Shown here in pieces: positions 37,452 to 49,200 of a stretch of DNA of 64,000 bases (within the stretch, counting starts at the first letter, position 1; each line of letters starts with the position of its first letter). Position numbers and translations under genes: made by a program. Origin of the DNA: Serinus canaria (taxonomy: Eukaryota; Chordata; Aves; Passeriformes; Fringillidae); NCBI RefSeq assembly GCF_022539315.1, contig NC_066317.1:48774435-48838434 (forward strand), given 5' to 3'. The notes under the pieces are model-generated. The model ran no database searches. It had not been told where the DNA came from and worked only from the letters and a program-made list of their open reading frames with translations.

Positions 37452-40400
37452 TTGCCACAAGCTGCTGTAGTGTCTTATCAAAGCTTCACTAAAAGCTTGT
37501 GATTGTAAAAGCCCTGTCAATGATTAGCCTGAACTGTGAGACGTAGAACGGATCCGAGAATGGTGTAATTTACAGGGAGGTGGCCTCTGCATGACCACTG
37601 AGACACCTACCTGACTTCTTACTACAGCCTGCCTCAACAACAGAAATACTAGGAACTAATTTATCATCATATAAAGGTCAGTCATTCAGGTTGGATAATA
37701 TAGGGGACAGAGGGTCTAAGAAGCTATCACATCCTTTATTTCTTGTGAAGCTGTATTTTGAGGAAACATTAATACAATTCACACTACATAATCACCAATT
37801 TAAAGGAGATTTATCCTGTCTGTGTAATTGGATGGCTGGAAGGGCACTGCATGATTCCTCAGTCCTACCCTGCTCAAACAATCTACTTCTGCCAAAAAAC
37901 TCTTCCCAGACTTGTGGGAAATTTTGTTGTGAACAAGAGATACACATACATCCAACTAACTACATAAAAACACAAAGCAAGTCAATATTTCTTTCAAACA
38001 CCAAATGCAACCATTTTTCTATCCTATATATAAAAGTCTCCTGTAAAGCACTATACACAGCAGCAGTACAAAATCAACAGGGGACTGTTCCAGTTCTTAC
38101 ACAATGTTCCTGGATTTCTTCAAATAAACACAATTAGCAGAGATAATTAGCCCTGAAAAATTCGATTTCAGTATTGATTATTTTAACAATTCATATACAC
38201 AGCTGGAGCATCAGTACAGCAAATATTTATACAGCAATTTTGCAGTACAATTTAATCTTTTAACAAGTTTAGCAGCAGTATGTGTGTTGAGATACAGTCA
38301 ATTTACTCAAGATTGTAGGACTGATGCCTGCCATTTTTGTTTTTCTTGAGCTACAGTAATATAAAGTGTAACAGTAATAGTAATAGTCATATAGTAATAG
38401 ACATATAGTAATGACACTGTGTGACCACAGCTGCAGAAGAGCCTCGAGGCTCATACACAGAAGTATGAAGTAGCTTTTCATGTAAGAAAGATACACACTG
38501 AAATGTGAACATGGGGACAATACATCAGAGGAGCAAAGCACTCTGCTCAGATGAATAAGCCCTGCTGCCATGTGGGCCATGAGAGTCCAGGTGCACTGCT
38601 GGGCTACTGCTGCTTTACTGCTCCTGCTCCCTGTGAGAGCATGCTCTAAGCACTGCAGAATGCCGCTGACATATACCTTTAATTTATCAGTAAAGCTGAT
38701 TAATTAATACAAATGGAAGCAAATTCATTTATTTTTAGGATAAACAACAAAACGTCCATGCTTGTAAGCATTTCTCTGCAGAGCCTTTTCAAGAAACACT
38801 TTCACCACAGATGAAGATAAAGCTGCCACTGACATCTTCTGCACTCCAGGTCCCTGGTGGTGGGGTAGCCACTCATTGCACACGAGCCTCCCCTCTTACC
38901 AGCAGTAACTGATCTACATTTCCCAGTCAAGATCCTCCCACACACAGGCAACTTGGGAACAAGAGGAGCAGACAGACTGTACAAAATTGGCTTACAGTGC
39001 ATACTGACATGTTTCTTTTTGTTCTATGGAACGACATTTAAAATGCTGTTTCATAGTTACTGCACCAACATCATCCTTCTACTTTGACCTTTAAAAGCAT
39101 TGATTTTATGCATTCTACTTCTTGAAAGAAAACTCAAGTAGAAGTCATTATCAATGCCACTGCACTTCTAAAGCATCTAGTCACCAACAGTACCAGGTGC
39201 TTGGGCTCAAGGTGCTCACAGCAGCTCTGTAACCCCATGGGCAGTCTGTGGGCAAGGGAAAGACAACAGGCTTTCCCCCACTAAACACAGCAGTGTTGGT
39301 GCCACTGGCACAAGGATGCAGACAGTGTGTTGCACCTGCCTGAGATGTGTAAGGTGCAGCAGAGACCGGGGCTCTCAAATGCTTGGTCTGTATAAGGTTA
39401 TGAACTGTACTTCTTTCCTAATTGTTGACATGACTGGGAGCATGCTCTAATGGTCTGAAAGTGTTTCAATGTTTCAAGCCTCTGTGAATCTTATGGCTTG
39501 GTCATATTTAACTGTTTGGGCTGTAATTTAAGTTCATGAAGTTAAAGAGGAAAACATTAAGTGATGAGAATCGTATAGTGACTTGAATTTGGAAGAAGGG
39601 TTTCATTACCTGAGCAAAGACTTGGGGAAAAGAAATACTGTTAATCTGGAGAAGCAAATTTAATTTGACTGTTAAAGCAAATGTTAATTTGGAAAGCAAT
39701 CAGCACAGGAGAGTGAGATGTGATCAGGGGGTGTTAGGAAGCGAGGGTATGAAAGGAGGGGAAGAGAATTAATGATTCCACTGGCTCTAGTGGTAGAGTC
39801 AGGCCAGCCTCCAACCCTGATGCTGTATGAGGACATCATGCAGTATGATGCTGCACAGTGGGATTTCCTGCCCCTGTCCACACACCTAATCAGTCTGGGT
39901 TCAGAATGAATCAAGACTGGGAGAAGCTGAAATCTCCAGGGCACTTGCTGATACAAATTCAGTAGCTAGGATGCCTAATGATTATTCAGGTCAATTCTTA
40001 GTTATCAGTTTTCCTTTTATTTGCCTTTGCCAAGGCATATGATTCAAATGAAGAAAACAATTTTTCACTTGACTCTTGAATATGTACTCTCCTTGTTTTG
40101 GGGGTAGGCCTGAAAATCTGGGTTTTGATCTACAGAAATGCCGAACGCATTAGCTGAAAGGATAGAGTTTTCAATGTTAGACTGAGTATCTGAGTTGACA
40201 CATTCATTCTGCCTAGATTTGTAAATGAAGAAAAAGACCTAAAGACAAAGTTCACTCAGAAGAAGTGTAATGTTTACATTAACATCAGCTGCTCAGATCT
40301 ACTACTGTTAGGCGCTCAAAGAAGCACAACTTATGTAATCGCCCACAACAGCGTCATGCAAATCCCTTATCTTTACCTTATGCAGCAAAAACTGTTTGAC

Positions 40401-42450
40401 ATGGGATCAAGTCTTTCTAAAGACACAGCATTGTGATGGATACTACAGAAAGCCTAATGCCAATAGAAACTACACCACAGCTTTGTGACGAATTTTTGGA
40501 ATTTTTCATCTGTAACAAAATGCTAATTTCTGTTTCTACAATGCCTGAACAATTTTATTTTCTTTACTAGAGAATCTAGTAAGAAAAATATTCCTTAAGG
40601 GATTCTTCCAAATAGAGACTACAATAAATGAGTATTTCAATGCCCATTATTACTACAAAAAAATCAGAATTTAACTTGAAATTTCACTTTAAAAGTTGGT
40701 TTAAATTCCAAAAGAGTATCAACATAGCAATATACAAAAATGTGGAAATAAACAAGATATTAACAAAAAGGAAACAGACTTTTAAAAAATTTCTCAATAT
40801 AAGAAAACATAATTTTCTTATTAAAAATCTCATCTCTGAATAAGCAAGACAAAGCCATTGATAATAATTTAACAGTAGGGCTGGGCTGATTACATAGGGG
40901 AAAAACCCTCAGGTTCAAGATTTAATATCTCATTTTTTTAAATGTATTTTGGAAAAAAACTCAAACATAAAAAGCCAAACAGCCTGTGAGTTTCAGCAAG
41001 GTAGAAAACAATACTAATTTTGCAGAAATTATTTGTCATCATTGTAAATAGGGTGGTGAAATCAAGTGTACTTCAGCTACTTTTTAAAATGTTGGGTAAT
41101 AGGCCTTTAAAACACTACCCATGATCAATTATAGACTCAAGGCATTTTGCCTTGATTTTATCTTGCAAAACACATCATAATACATAGTAATGAGTATTCA
41201 GTTTTCTTTCCTGTGGTGGAGCAAGGTTTTTCCCACTTCCACCGGTTCCATAGGCATGTACACAGGAACAGAGGTACCCTGTGTCTCCCCACCACAGCCA
41301 GGAGTGAATGACAGGCATCCCAGGGGTTCAGTCCCATGTCTCAATGAAGGATTATACTCTTGCCTTCCAAGAAACATGAAGATGTCACAAACCCACGGAT
41401 ACTCCTCTGCTGGATGTTACTCTAGGTAGCTTTATCATCTACAAACAGAGATAACCACCTGCAATAACTCTTTTAGCATTATTTGAACAGTTTGGCTCCC
41501 ACAAACGTCAGCCATTTCAACTGATCTTTAGTTCTGCTATCAGGAATAGGCACAGCTTTCAAAGTTACATAATGAGAATTAAATATGTAAATACAAACCT
41601 ATCACTGGAGATGTTTTTCTAAAGCAATATTGGTTTTGTTTGCATAGCCATTACGTTGAGTGCATATGGAATAACTTGCAAAACAGGCCAAAAAGCACAG
41701 CCTGTGCTGAGGGTCTGTGTTTACTCTCTCTGTGCTCCTTATGCAGAAACCCAAATTCACAAGCTATGCTAATGCTGAAAACACACGGGCCCACCTAACC
41801 ATGTGTGTTCCTTGAAGAACAGTAGCAGTTTCTGTATAAACAGGATCTTACTTAAAGTCCAATTTCAAGCATTAAACTGGAATGGTAATAGGTGTCATTA
41901 ACAGTTGAGTGGAAAGAGACGATGCCACCAACCAGACGGTGAGCACAGAGGGAACACAAGTGACAGCATTAGCGACTGAAGAACGACACAACCACCAGTT
42001 GAGCTTGTACTCTGGTTGGTTTTTTTTCTTTGGGGAAGGGTCTCCCAAATCACTGGCAGTATTTGTAACGTCACAAATGCAGTTTGTCTTCCCCATTCTT
42101 CTCAAAGTCCAACAATTATTAGCAATTCAGTAGGTTGACAGAGACTAAACATCAGACGATAGATGGTGAGAGTGGAGTCGTTTTTATTGGCTTGAACAAA
42201 TTTAGCCCCTTACAGCGTTTATCAAGTGTGTTCAGTGGAAGAAAATATAAAAGATCTCATTAGAAATTAATTACGAAATTAAGCAGTCAGTAGCAGAAAC
42301 ACAAAGTAAATTAATTCCCTGTTTTCTCTTGGACTCCCGAATTGAGAGCTCTCCCCAGCCTTAGTACATGGGAGAAAATGCCATTAGAGGAAGCAGGTGC
42401 TCCGACAGCCAGAAGCAGGGGACTGTCACACGTTCATGGCCAGTTTATGG
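37452..42450. other. Intergenic spacer between divergent KLB and RFC1
   Basis: AT-rich sequence holding the KLB upstream region at one end and approaching the RFC1 CpG island at the other. No spliced coding exon or RNA gene was seen. Open frames are short and featureless. It contains a small AT-rich repeat and a perfect octamer motif at 40356-40363 (ATGCAAAT). Confidence 0.6.
38354..38414. repeat. Low-complexity AGTAATAG-type repeat
   Basis: Short imperfect reiterations of AGTAATAG and CATATAGTAATAGA lie side by side. This looks like replication-slippage sequence with no evident function. Confidence 0.6.
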
Positions 42451-42459
42451 CCAGTTAAT

Positions 42460-43280
42460 GCCCTTCAGAGCCACGCCGGCCCGGGCCTGGCTGCCCGCCT
42501 GTTCTGGGTGCTGGATGTGCCTCAGTGCCCTATCAGGCGGAAGCCATGGAGGCCTGGCACTGCTTTCTTGTCTGTTTTCACCCAGCAGTTCAGCCCTCGG
42601 GCTCGCCTGCTCAGCCGGACATGCCCGAGCGCAGGCGGCTCCATTTTGAGGAGCTGCTGCTACTGCAGCGCTCCCGTTCCCGCCGGGGCCGGGGGAGCGG
42701 TTAAACCCCCGCCGCACGGAGGGGCCACGCCGCCCGCGCACGAACGGGCACAGGGCCGAGAGGGACGAGCCGGGGAAGGGGCCGGGGGCAGCCGGGCTCC
42801 CGGGGGGTGGTCTGCCATGGCCCCGGCCCGGGGTACGCCCCGGCCGCCCCGCAGCCCCGCCCGTCGCGGCAGTGACGGCAGCGCCGTGCGCCGGGCCGCG
42901 GGAGTTGGCGCGAAGGCGGGAGCATGGAGCCGGGAGCGTCCCGCTAGGCACAGGGACCGCACCGCCGCCGCTGCCATGGTGAGGGGCTCCCCGCCGGGCC
43001 GGGGGTGTGCGGGACGGGGGCGGGGGCCGGCTGCGGGGCCCGGCGCGGGCTGAGCGAGCCCCGCGGGCGGCCCCGGGCGCGCAGCCCTGCGCGGAGCCCG
43101 CGCGGCTGCGGCGGAGAGGCCGCCCCGCCGCGCTCCCGCCGCGCTCCCGCCCCAGCGGCCGAGGCTTCCCACGCGTGCCAGGAACGCGAAGCCGTGCCCG
43201 AGGAAATGCCCTTGCCCCGAGGGGGATGTGGCTGAGCCTGTCCAGTTTCCCTTTCCCCGAAAGTGGGTGGGGTGTAGGGC
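42460..43280. promoter_or_regulatory. RFC1: RFC1 CpG-island promoter
   Basis: Dense CpG and GC-box-like sequence (for example CCCCGCCC-type stretches) surrounds the RFC1 start codon, with an abrupt change to AT-rich DNA on both sides. No TATA box was seen. Long open frames on both strands are GC artefacts. The transcription start cannot be fixed exactly. Confidence 0.8.
42924..42947 (+). CDS. Short upstream ORF in the RFC1 leader
   Basis: ATG GAG CCG GGA GCG TCC CGC TAG encodes the heptapeptide MEPGASR and ends 28 bases before the RFC1 ATG. It has A at -3 and G at +4, a strong initiation context. If the mRNA starts upstream of it, ribosomes would need to leak past it or reinitiate, which would damp RFC1 translation. 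Whether it is transcribed is not known. Confidence 0.45.
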   Translation: MEPGASR

Positions 43281-46200
43281 GCGGACTGTAGAGTCGTCCG
43301 GGGAAGGAATGCGGATGAGCAAACCTGCTGTAAAGGCGGTGTGTCGGGGTGTTACCTCTTCCTTTAATTCCAGCAGGAGCGCACACGAGGCGTTTCTGAT
43401 GACGAGCTGGAGGGTGCACAGTATTTGCAGAAAAGCAATGCGATGGGGGGAAAAAAGAGCTTGAAAGTCTGGTGTTTATCGATAACGATGCAACCCTCAG
43501 TAGGATGTAAAGAGATTTTAAGCATAAACATATACGTGTTCCTGTGCTTTCCAAAGTGATGCTCACCTATGCAGTCACCATAAGATGGTATACCCTTTTC
43601 ATTTCTGGCTCCAATAAGTTTGCTTTTGTTCAGATGGAGTCTCTGTGCACATCTTTTACTGTCTTAACTACAGATGTAATTTTGCAGGTTAAGGTGCAAC
43701 TCTAGTTTTGGACTCTCCAAATAGTTTAAGCTTGTTTATAGCTGACACTTGGTGTTCTGCAATGGTGGGTGGTACCATCTGAGTCTTGTACTGACAGAGA
43801 GAGGTCTGCCAGCACTAAGACTCCTCACACTATTAAACTGTGATACTTTCATGGTTTGTTTTGGGCTGGCTGATGACTTCAAATTTATGTAAGAGATTTG
43901 CCTCTCCCATGTCCCTGCTATCACCTTTTTAGAAAATGGATCTTCTTGGAAGGCTTGCTTCCCTCTTTCCCGCCTTCCAAGGACAAAGGCATTCTCCCTC
44001 TGTGTGATCTTCTGAATGTCACACATCTCACAGTGTCTGGGCCTGTCCTAGAAGGGATGAAGACAACCATGGTTTTTGGGAGTATAAAAGTTGCCTCATC
44101 CCATTCCTTTTTCAGTGCTGAAGTGGCTGCTCAGCCATCTCTGCTGCAGCTGTGGAAGCAGGGGCAGAAGCTCAGTGATGTTAGTAACGGTGCAGCCTCT
44201 TCTGCTTGTGCAGTGACAGCAGGAGCATATTGCAAGTCAATGTCACACCCTTGCAAACTTTCCTCCTGTAGTGCCAGGTGTAAGTAGCCCCTGTTGGCTT
44301 GATTCTGCAGCATATTCTCAGCTGTGCTGAACTGATGTGTGCAGAGTTACATCACAAACTGATTTGTATTGGAAGGGATTTACGTTTTTACCCAGATTAG
44401 TGGCCATGACCCAGTTGCCAAGCAGCGAGCCACAGCAGTACACCTGAGGGAATGAGTGCCCAGGAGTAGGGGTTTCTCCAGTTTCCCCTTCTAAGAGGGA
44501 CACACATGGCTGGAGCTGGAGCATCACTTACTTACATCTGTGATACTGCTTGTAAAACTGCAGCAATTCCCACACTCAGTAACTGTTCATTAAGTGTAGT
44601 TACCCAAGCAGGTTTATTGGTTTCACTGAAGTGATAGTATAAATCTGATTTTACTTGGTGCAGTTGTTCTGATAGCACCAAGTGTCAGAGCTGATATTTG
44701 AGCAAAACTTGCACTGAAATAGGCAGACTGGAAAGAAATATTATTGTTTTGATCTAAGGCCCTCATTGAGACACACAGAGTACCTGAAGTAAGGTGCATT
44801 ACTTTCTACTGCAGTCATTGAGCTAGGTTGCAGTTTTCTGTCTTGTAATTTGAGGTGCAGACTGGATTATATGCTGTTACTTAGGAAAATATTCTGCTTT
44901 ACTAAACACTAGTCTTGTAAAAACACTCCTGGAGTTCGCAGTCTCTGCCCTACCTCACAAATGGGTTTCAGTTTCTGTTTGTGTTACTCTCCCCAGTAAA
45001 AGAGACAGAAACAAATCTTCCGAGAGAGAACTTGCAGACTGGTATGATTAATTACTGTGGTCTTCTGTTAGAGTATGAGATGGAGGATTTGAAGCAGTAG
45101 GCAGAACAGGCAAGGGCTGGATGGCACAGCCATACCACTCTAAGATAGCTGGGCAGCCTTTTAGGCCTTTCAGATGCTAGGCATAAATCACCCCCTAACT
45201 GAGTGAGAGTGATCAGACATTCTTAGTTACAGCTCCTACCTAGGTGGGGCTGCTCAAAGTTGTTCCCTGCTGGTACTGTGCTGAAGCAGCCCTGGGGAGC
45301 CACACCAAAAGTGCCTTGCCTATTTTAATTTTAGCCTTTTGGGCAAGGGAACAGCTGTGCTGGTATCTCCAGGATACACAGGGCACATTGCTGTGGGTTT
45401 TGGGGGCACATCCTGGAAGGAAACTTGACAGTTGCAGCCTTTCCTCATTGCAGCAAGCCTAGGTAAAAGATGAACACACAGATTTTCCAGCTGGTGGTCC
45501 TGTATATGTATGGATGGCATAATATACCAATAGGAAGGTCAGTCAGAGTGTGTTAAATAGATAAGCCCAGGAGGGAGGAAAGTGGTCCCATCTAGGATTT
45601 AAGTTGGTATGGTAGATACTTATATGGCTTGATTTCTGCAATTAGTTATGCAGTGAATTAATAGTTTATCTGGCATGCCTTTATAAAAAACATGAAAAAT
45701 CTGTTTCATGATTCCTGGGTAGAAGCTTCACTGAAAGGTAACTTCATTGTTGCCTTGAGGCATACTCTTCTCCTGAGCAATTCTCTATTCACTGTGTTAT
45801 GTCAGCAAGGTTTCCTATTCCTCTGAGGAGCAGGATAGCTGAAGAAGATTGAATTTATAGCAGAATATTGAAGAAGGCTGTGGATAGATGTCAATTTTCC
45901 TTTGTAGCTTAGGGCTGTGTATGTAAGTTTGAATTTTGTAAAACTTGTATAAATCTTAAAGAGTTCTAATATTATTGCCTGTTCTAAAAATACTAAAAGG
46001 TTCTGCAAAGCTTCTGCCAAAATTATCTGCACTTCAAAACTGATTCCAGAACCAGAATCCAAACTCAAGATCAAGTTAGAGGAAAAACAGTGATTAATAA
46101 ATCTTTCTAAAAAGCCTTTGGAGAAGCCTACTGAAAAGCTTTAGAAATAAATTAAAGCAGACATGTGGTTTTAAGCTGGGCTAGCCAATATAATACATAT

Positions 46201-49200
46201 TCCCTGCTACCACTTATAAGGTGTACGAGCTGATGACCCTAATTTTGGGATATATTCATGTTCCCTCTCGTAACAATTTCCAGGTAGCACAGAGGTTGGC
46301 AGAGCAAGGTAGATTTGCAGAGCACTTCACTTAGGTAACAGTTTTTAGTGAAAACAGTAGAATGAGTGAACTGTTGATCTAAAATTCTCAAATATTTTAA
46401 ACTTTAAAGTAACAACTAATTTTAAAAAAAGAGATAACGTAAAAATCACTTTATTTTGCAATGTTTTTTAAGTATTGAAATTATTTTACTAAATAAAAGA
46501 TCTAATGATACTTGTTTTTTTCTTGCTGATGTTACCTTAAGCCTAAAAGGCAGTCAGTAATAATGAGTATAGTTGCGTAATTAAGTCCAAATATCTACTT
46601 GGAGACTTTTTACATAGATGCTCTCTTCAGACCTATTAGCTATAGGTATTGGCTGTCAAAATTTCAGAGTTTATATAGTACTGCATTTACATTGTAGGAA
46701 TATATGTAAAATAGTAGAGTGTTGAAAATCTATGCTTCAAGGCATGAATTCCATGGATAGAAAAGGTTGAAGTCATGTTGAGGAAGAATGATTTTCAATC
46801 TACCATTTGTTGAATCTGTATTAATATACGCAGTTAGAACACAAAGAGCCTAAATTTTTACAGGAAACAACATTTCCAGTTCTAGAAAATTGTTTTAAGT
46901 GCACTGAACGAATGTATACATGTCTCATTTTTTGTTTAGGCTTTCAAATTATGTGTTCCATTGATTTTAAGCCCTAAATCCAAACTGACAGGAGTTGACT
47001 TCTGGTAAAAGAGCCTCAGAGACCCCTTGTTATCAATCAGACTTGATGCCAGTTTCCTAAGAATGTGCTACTTTACTTGTGTTTCCCTGTAATAGTAAGG
47101 AAGTGCCAGGTGAGCTCCATGATGGGGAATAGCTCCCAGGTGTGTCCAGGGCAGTCCTGAGCCCCAGCCTTTTTCTGCTGGCTGTGATTTAGGCCACAGG
47201 AGGTGCTGGCTTTCTCTAAAATGGCTGCTAACCCTGGAGGTGGTGATACCAACCAGGTACCTCTTTCCTCAATTTCTTTTAATGAAATTGTATTGCTAGA
47301 TTTTTGAAAGAGTAGTCAGGTATGATTTTTGTGTGTGCAATACTGATTTTTCTAAAATTTAAGCTCTAGCTGCTGTTTTTACACGCTTAGAAATCTTGTT
47401 ATGGCTGTGTTGTGGTCAGGTACTTATATAAGGTAACAAAATAGATCTTGGTGTTATTTTTCTTTATTTAAATTTTATAAGTTTCTTGCTGGCTAGTTTT
47501 TTAGTGAGGTGTGAGTTACTGTCTTAAAAACTTATGAGAAGGTGGAGAACGCAGTATGTGCCATTGCTTCACTGTTTCAAGCTCCTGGACCTTTCTTTCT
47601 ACATGTGACACTTCTTCCTAGCTGTGTTAATCATTTTAACTATAGAAATAGTTTGGTTCAGGTTTGTGATAATTAATCAGAAAAAATATTGTCATATACC
47701 TCTGTCTTAAGTCATTGTATTTCATTGCTGCTGGAAGTTTGTCTTGCAGTATGTATTGGTGAAGATGCCCAACTAAGAAAGAATTAATTTTTTTTCATGA
47801 TTTAAAGATTAGAGTCAGGTGGTGTGGGTGTCTGAGTAGCTACTTTTAACTATCTGGGCTTTGTTTGCTGAACTGTAAACAAAATTTCAAAATCAGTAAA
47901 TGGAATGGAGCTGCTGAGAAGGTAACTTCAGTGCATTGTTATTTTATAGTGTGAAGAGCTGTCTGTATTTAAAAATCTATAAATCTCTTTTCCCTTTTAC
48001 TAGGATATCCGGAAATTCTTTGGTGTTGTACCTCCTGGAAAGCGACAAGAATGTGAGACTGTGAAAAAGAGTGAAAAAATTAGAAATGGTCAAGGACCCT
48101 CAAGTGGGAAGAAAAGGGAAAAGGAGACTAAGGTTAGTTTTGCTTTTCATATTTATGTAGAGCTTGGTTTTGCTGATGCTGGATTATTTGTGTATTTAGC
48201 ATTTTTAAAGGCATGGTTCTTCTCAGGTACTAAAATAACAGACTATATGTTAGTTGTTTTTATAGACATGGAGGGAAACTACCACTTAAAATTAACTTCT
48301 GGCAGTACTTTGTAGGTGGTGAAAAAAATTGCTAATTTAAAAAATTTGGTTTGTAGGACAAAGGTAGGTAGAAGTTGTTACGGTTAAGTGCTTGTGTAAA
48401 AGCAGTCTGATGTATTTGAAGTTATTCTGCCTATTGGCCACAGTTCTCTAAGTAGGCTTGCTAATGTAATTTTTAGTCTAATGAACCCAAGGTTTGTGCC
48501 CAGTAGATGTAGACATATCATAAATGTGTCATGCTTACAAATGAGGTGAAAGTCTGTCGTGTGGTGTCTGCTGACCTGTTTTTTTAACACCTGTGCAGGA
48601 AATGTGAACATTGTGTTTGTTGGGATCACTTCTCTAAACCTGCTGCGAAGACCAAATTCTTTAAAATGACAGATTAAAACTAGATTGGGATCTGGTTTCA
48701 GATTACTTTACATGTTAATCATCTGAGCTGTATAAAAAAGAAATCAATGGCTAAAGCTAGTTTAAAAATCACTTAAAGAGTGGAAAAATTTCTAATAGGA
48801 TGGAATGTGTAACATGAAACACAACAGTTTAGTAGTGAGATGCTGCTTAAATAAGTATTCTGACTATGTAATTTCAGTGTGAAAATTCTTCCTTATTTTC
48901 TCCATGCTGCATCTTTCCCCCTCCCATGCAGGAGTTAGCACGAGACCATTTGTAAATGTGATATTGGAAACCAAGTAATTTCTGTTAGAATTTGTTTGAA
49001 ACTTATAAATTTGAATGTGTGACTAAGAGCTGAGAGGATCTGTTTAATGGTTGAACTAATGGACTGTTACACTTAGGTGAATAATTCACCCAGTGAAGAT
49101 GATTCCAAACCGAAGCAGACAAAAAAGAAGAGAAGAATAATCTATGATTCAGGTAGTGTTCACAGTTGTTTCTGAATATTCCTTTGTGGTTTTTGCATTA

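Noticed and set aside
42397..43566. Frames of up to 373 codons on both strands at the RFC1 CpG island
   Set aside because: Same GC artefact. They conflict with the RFC1 start exon and show no domain character.
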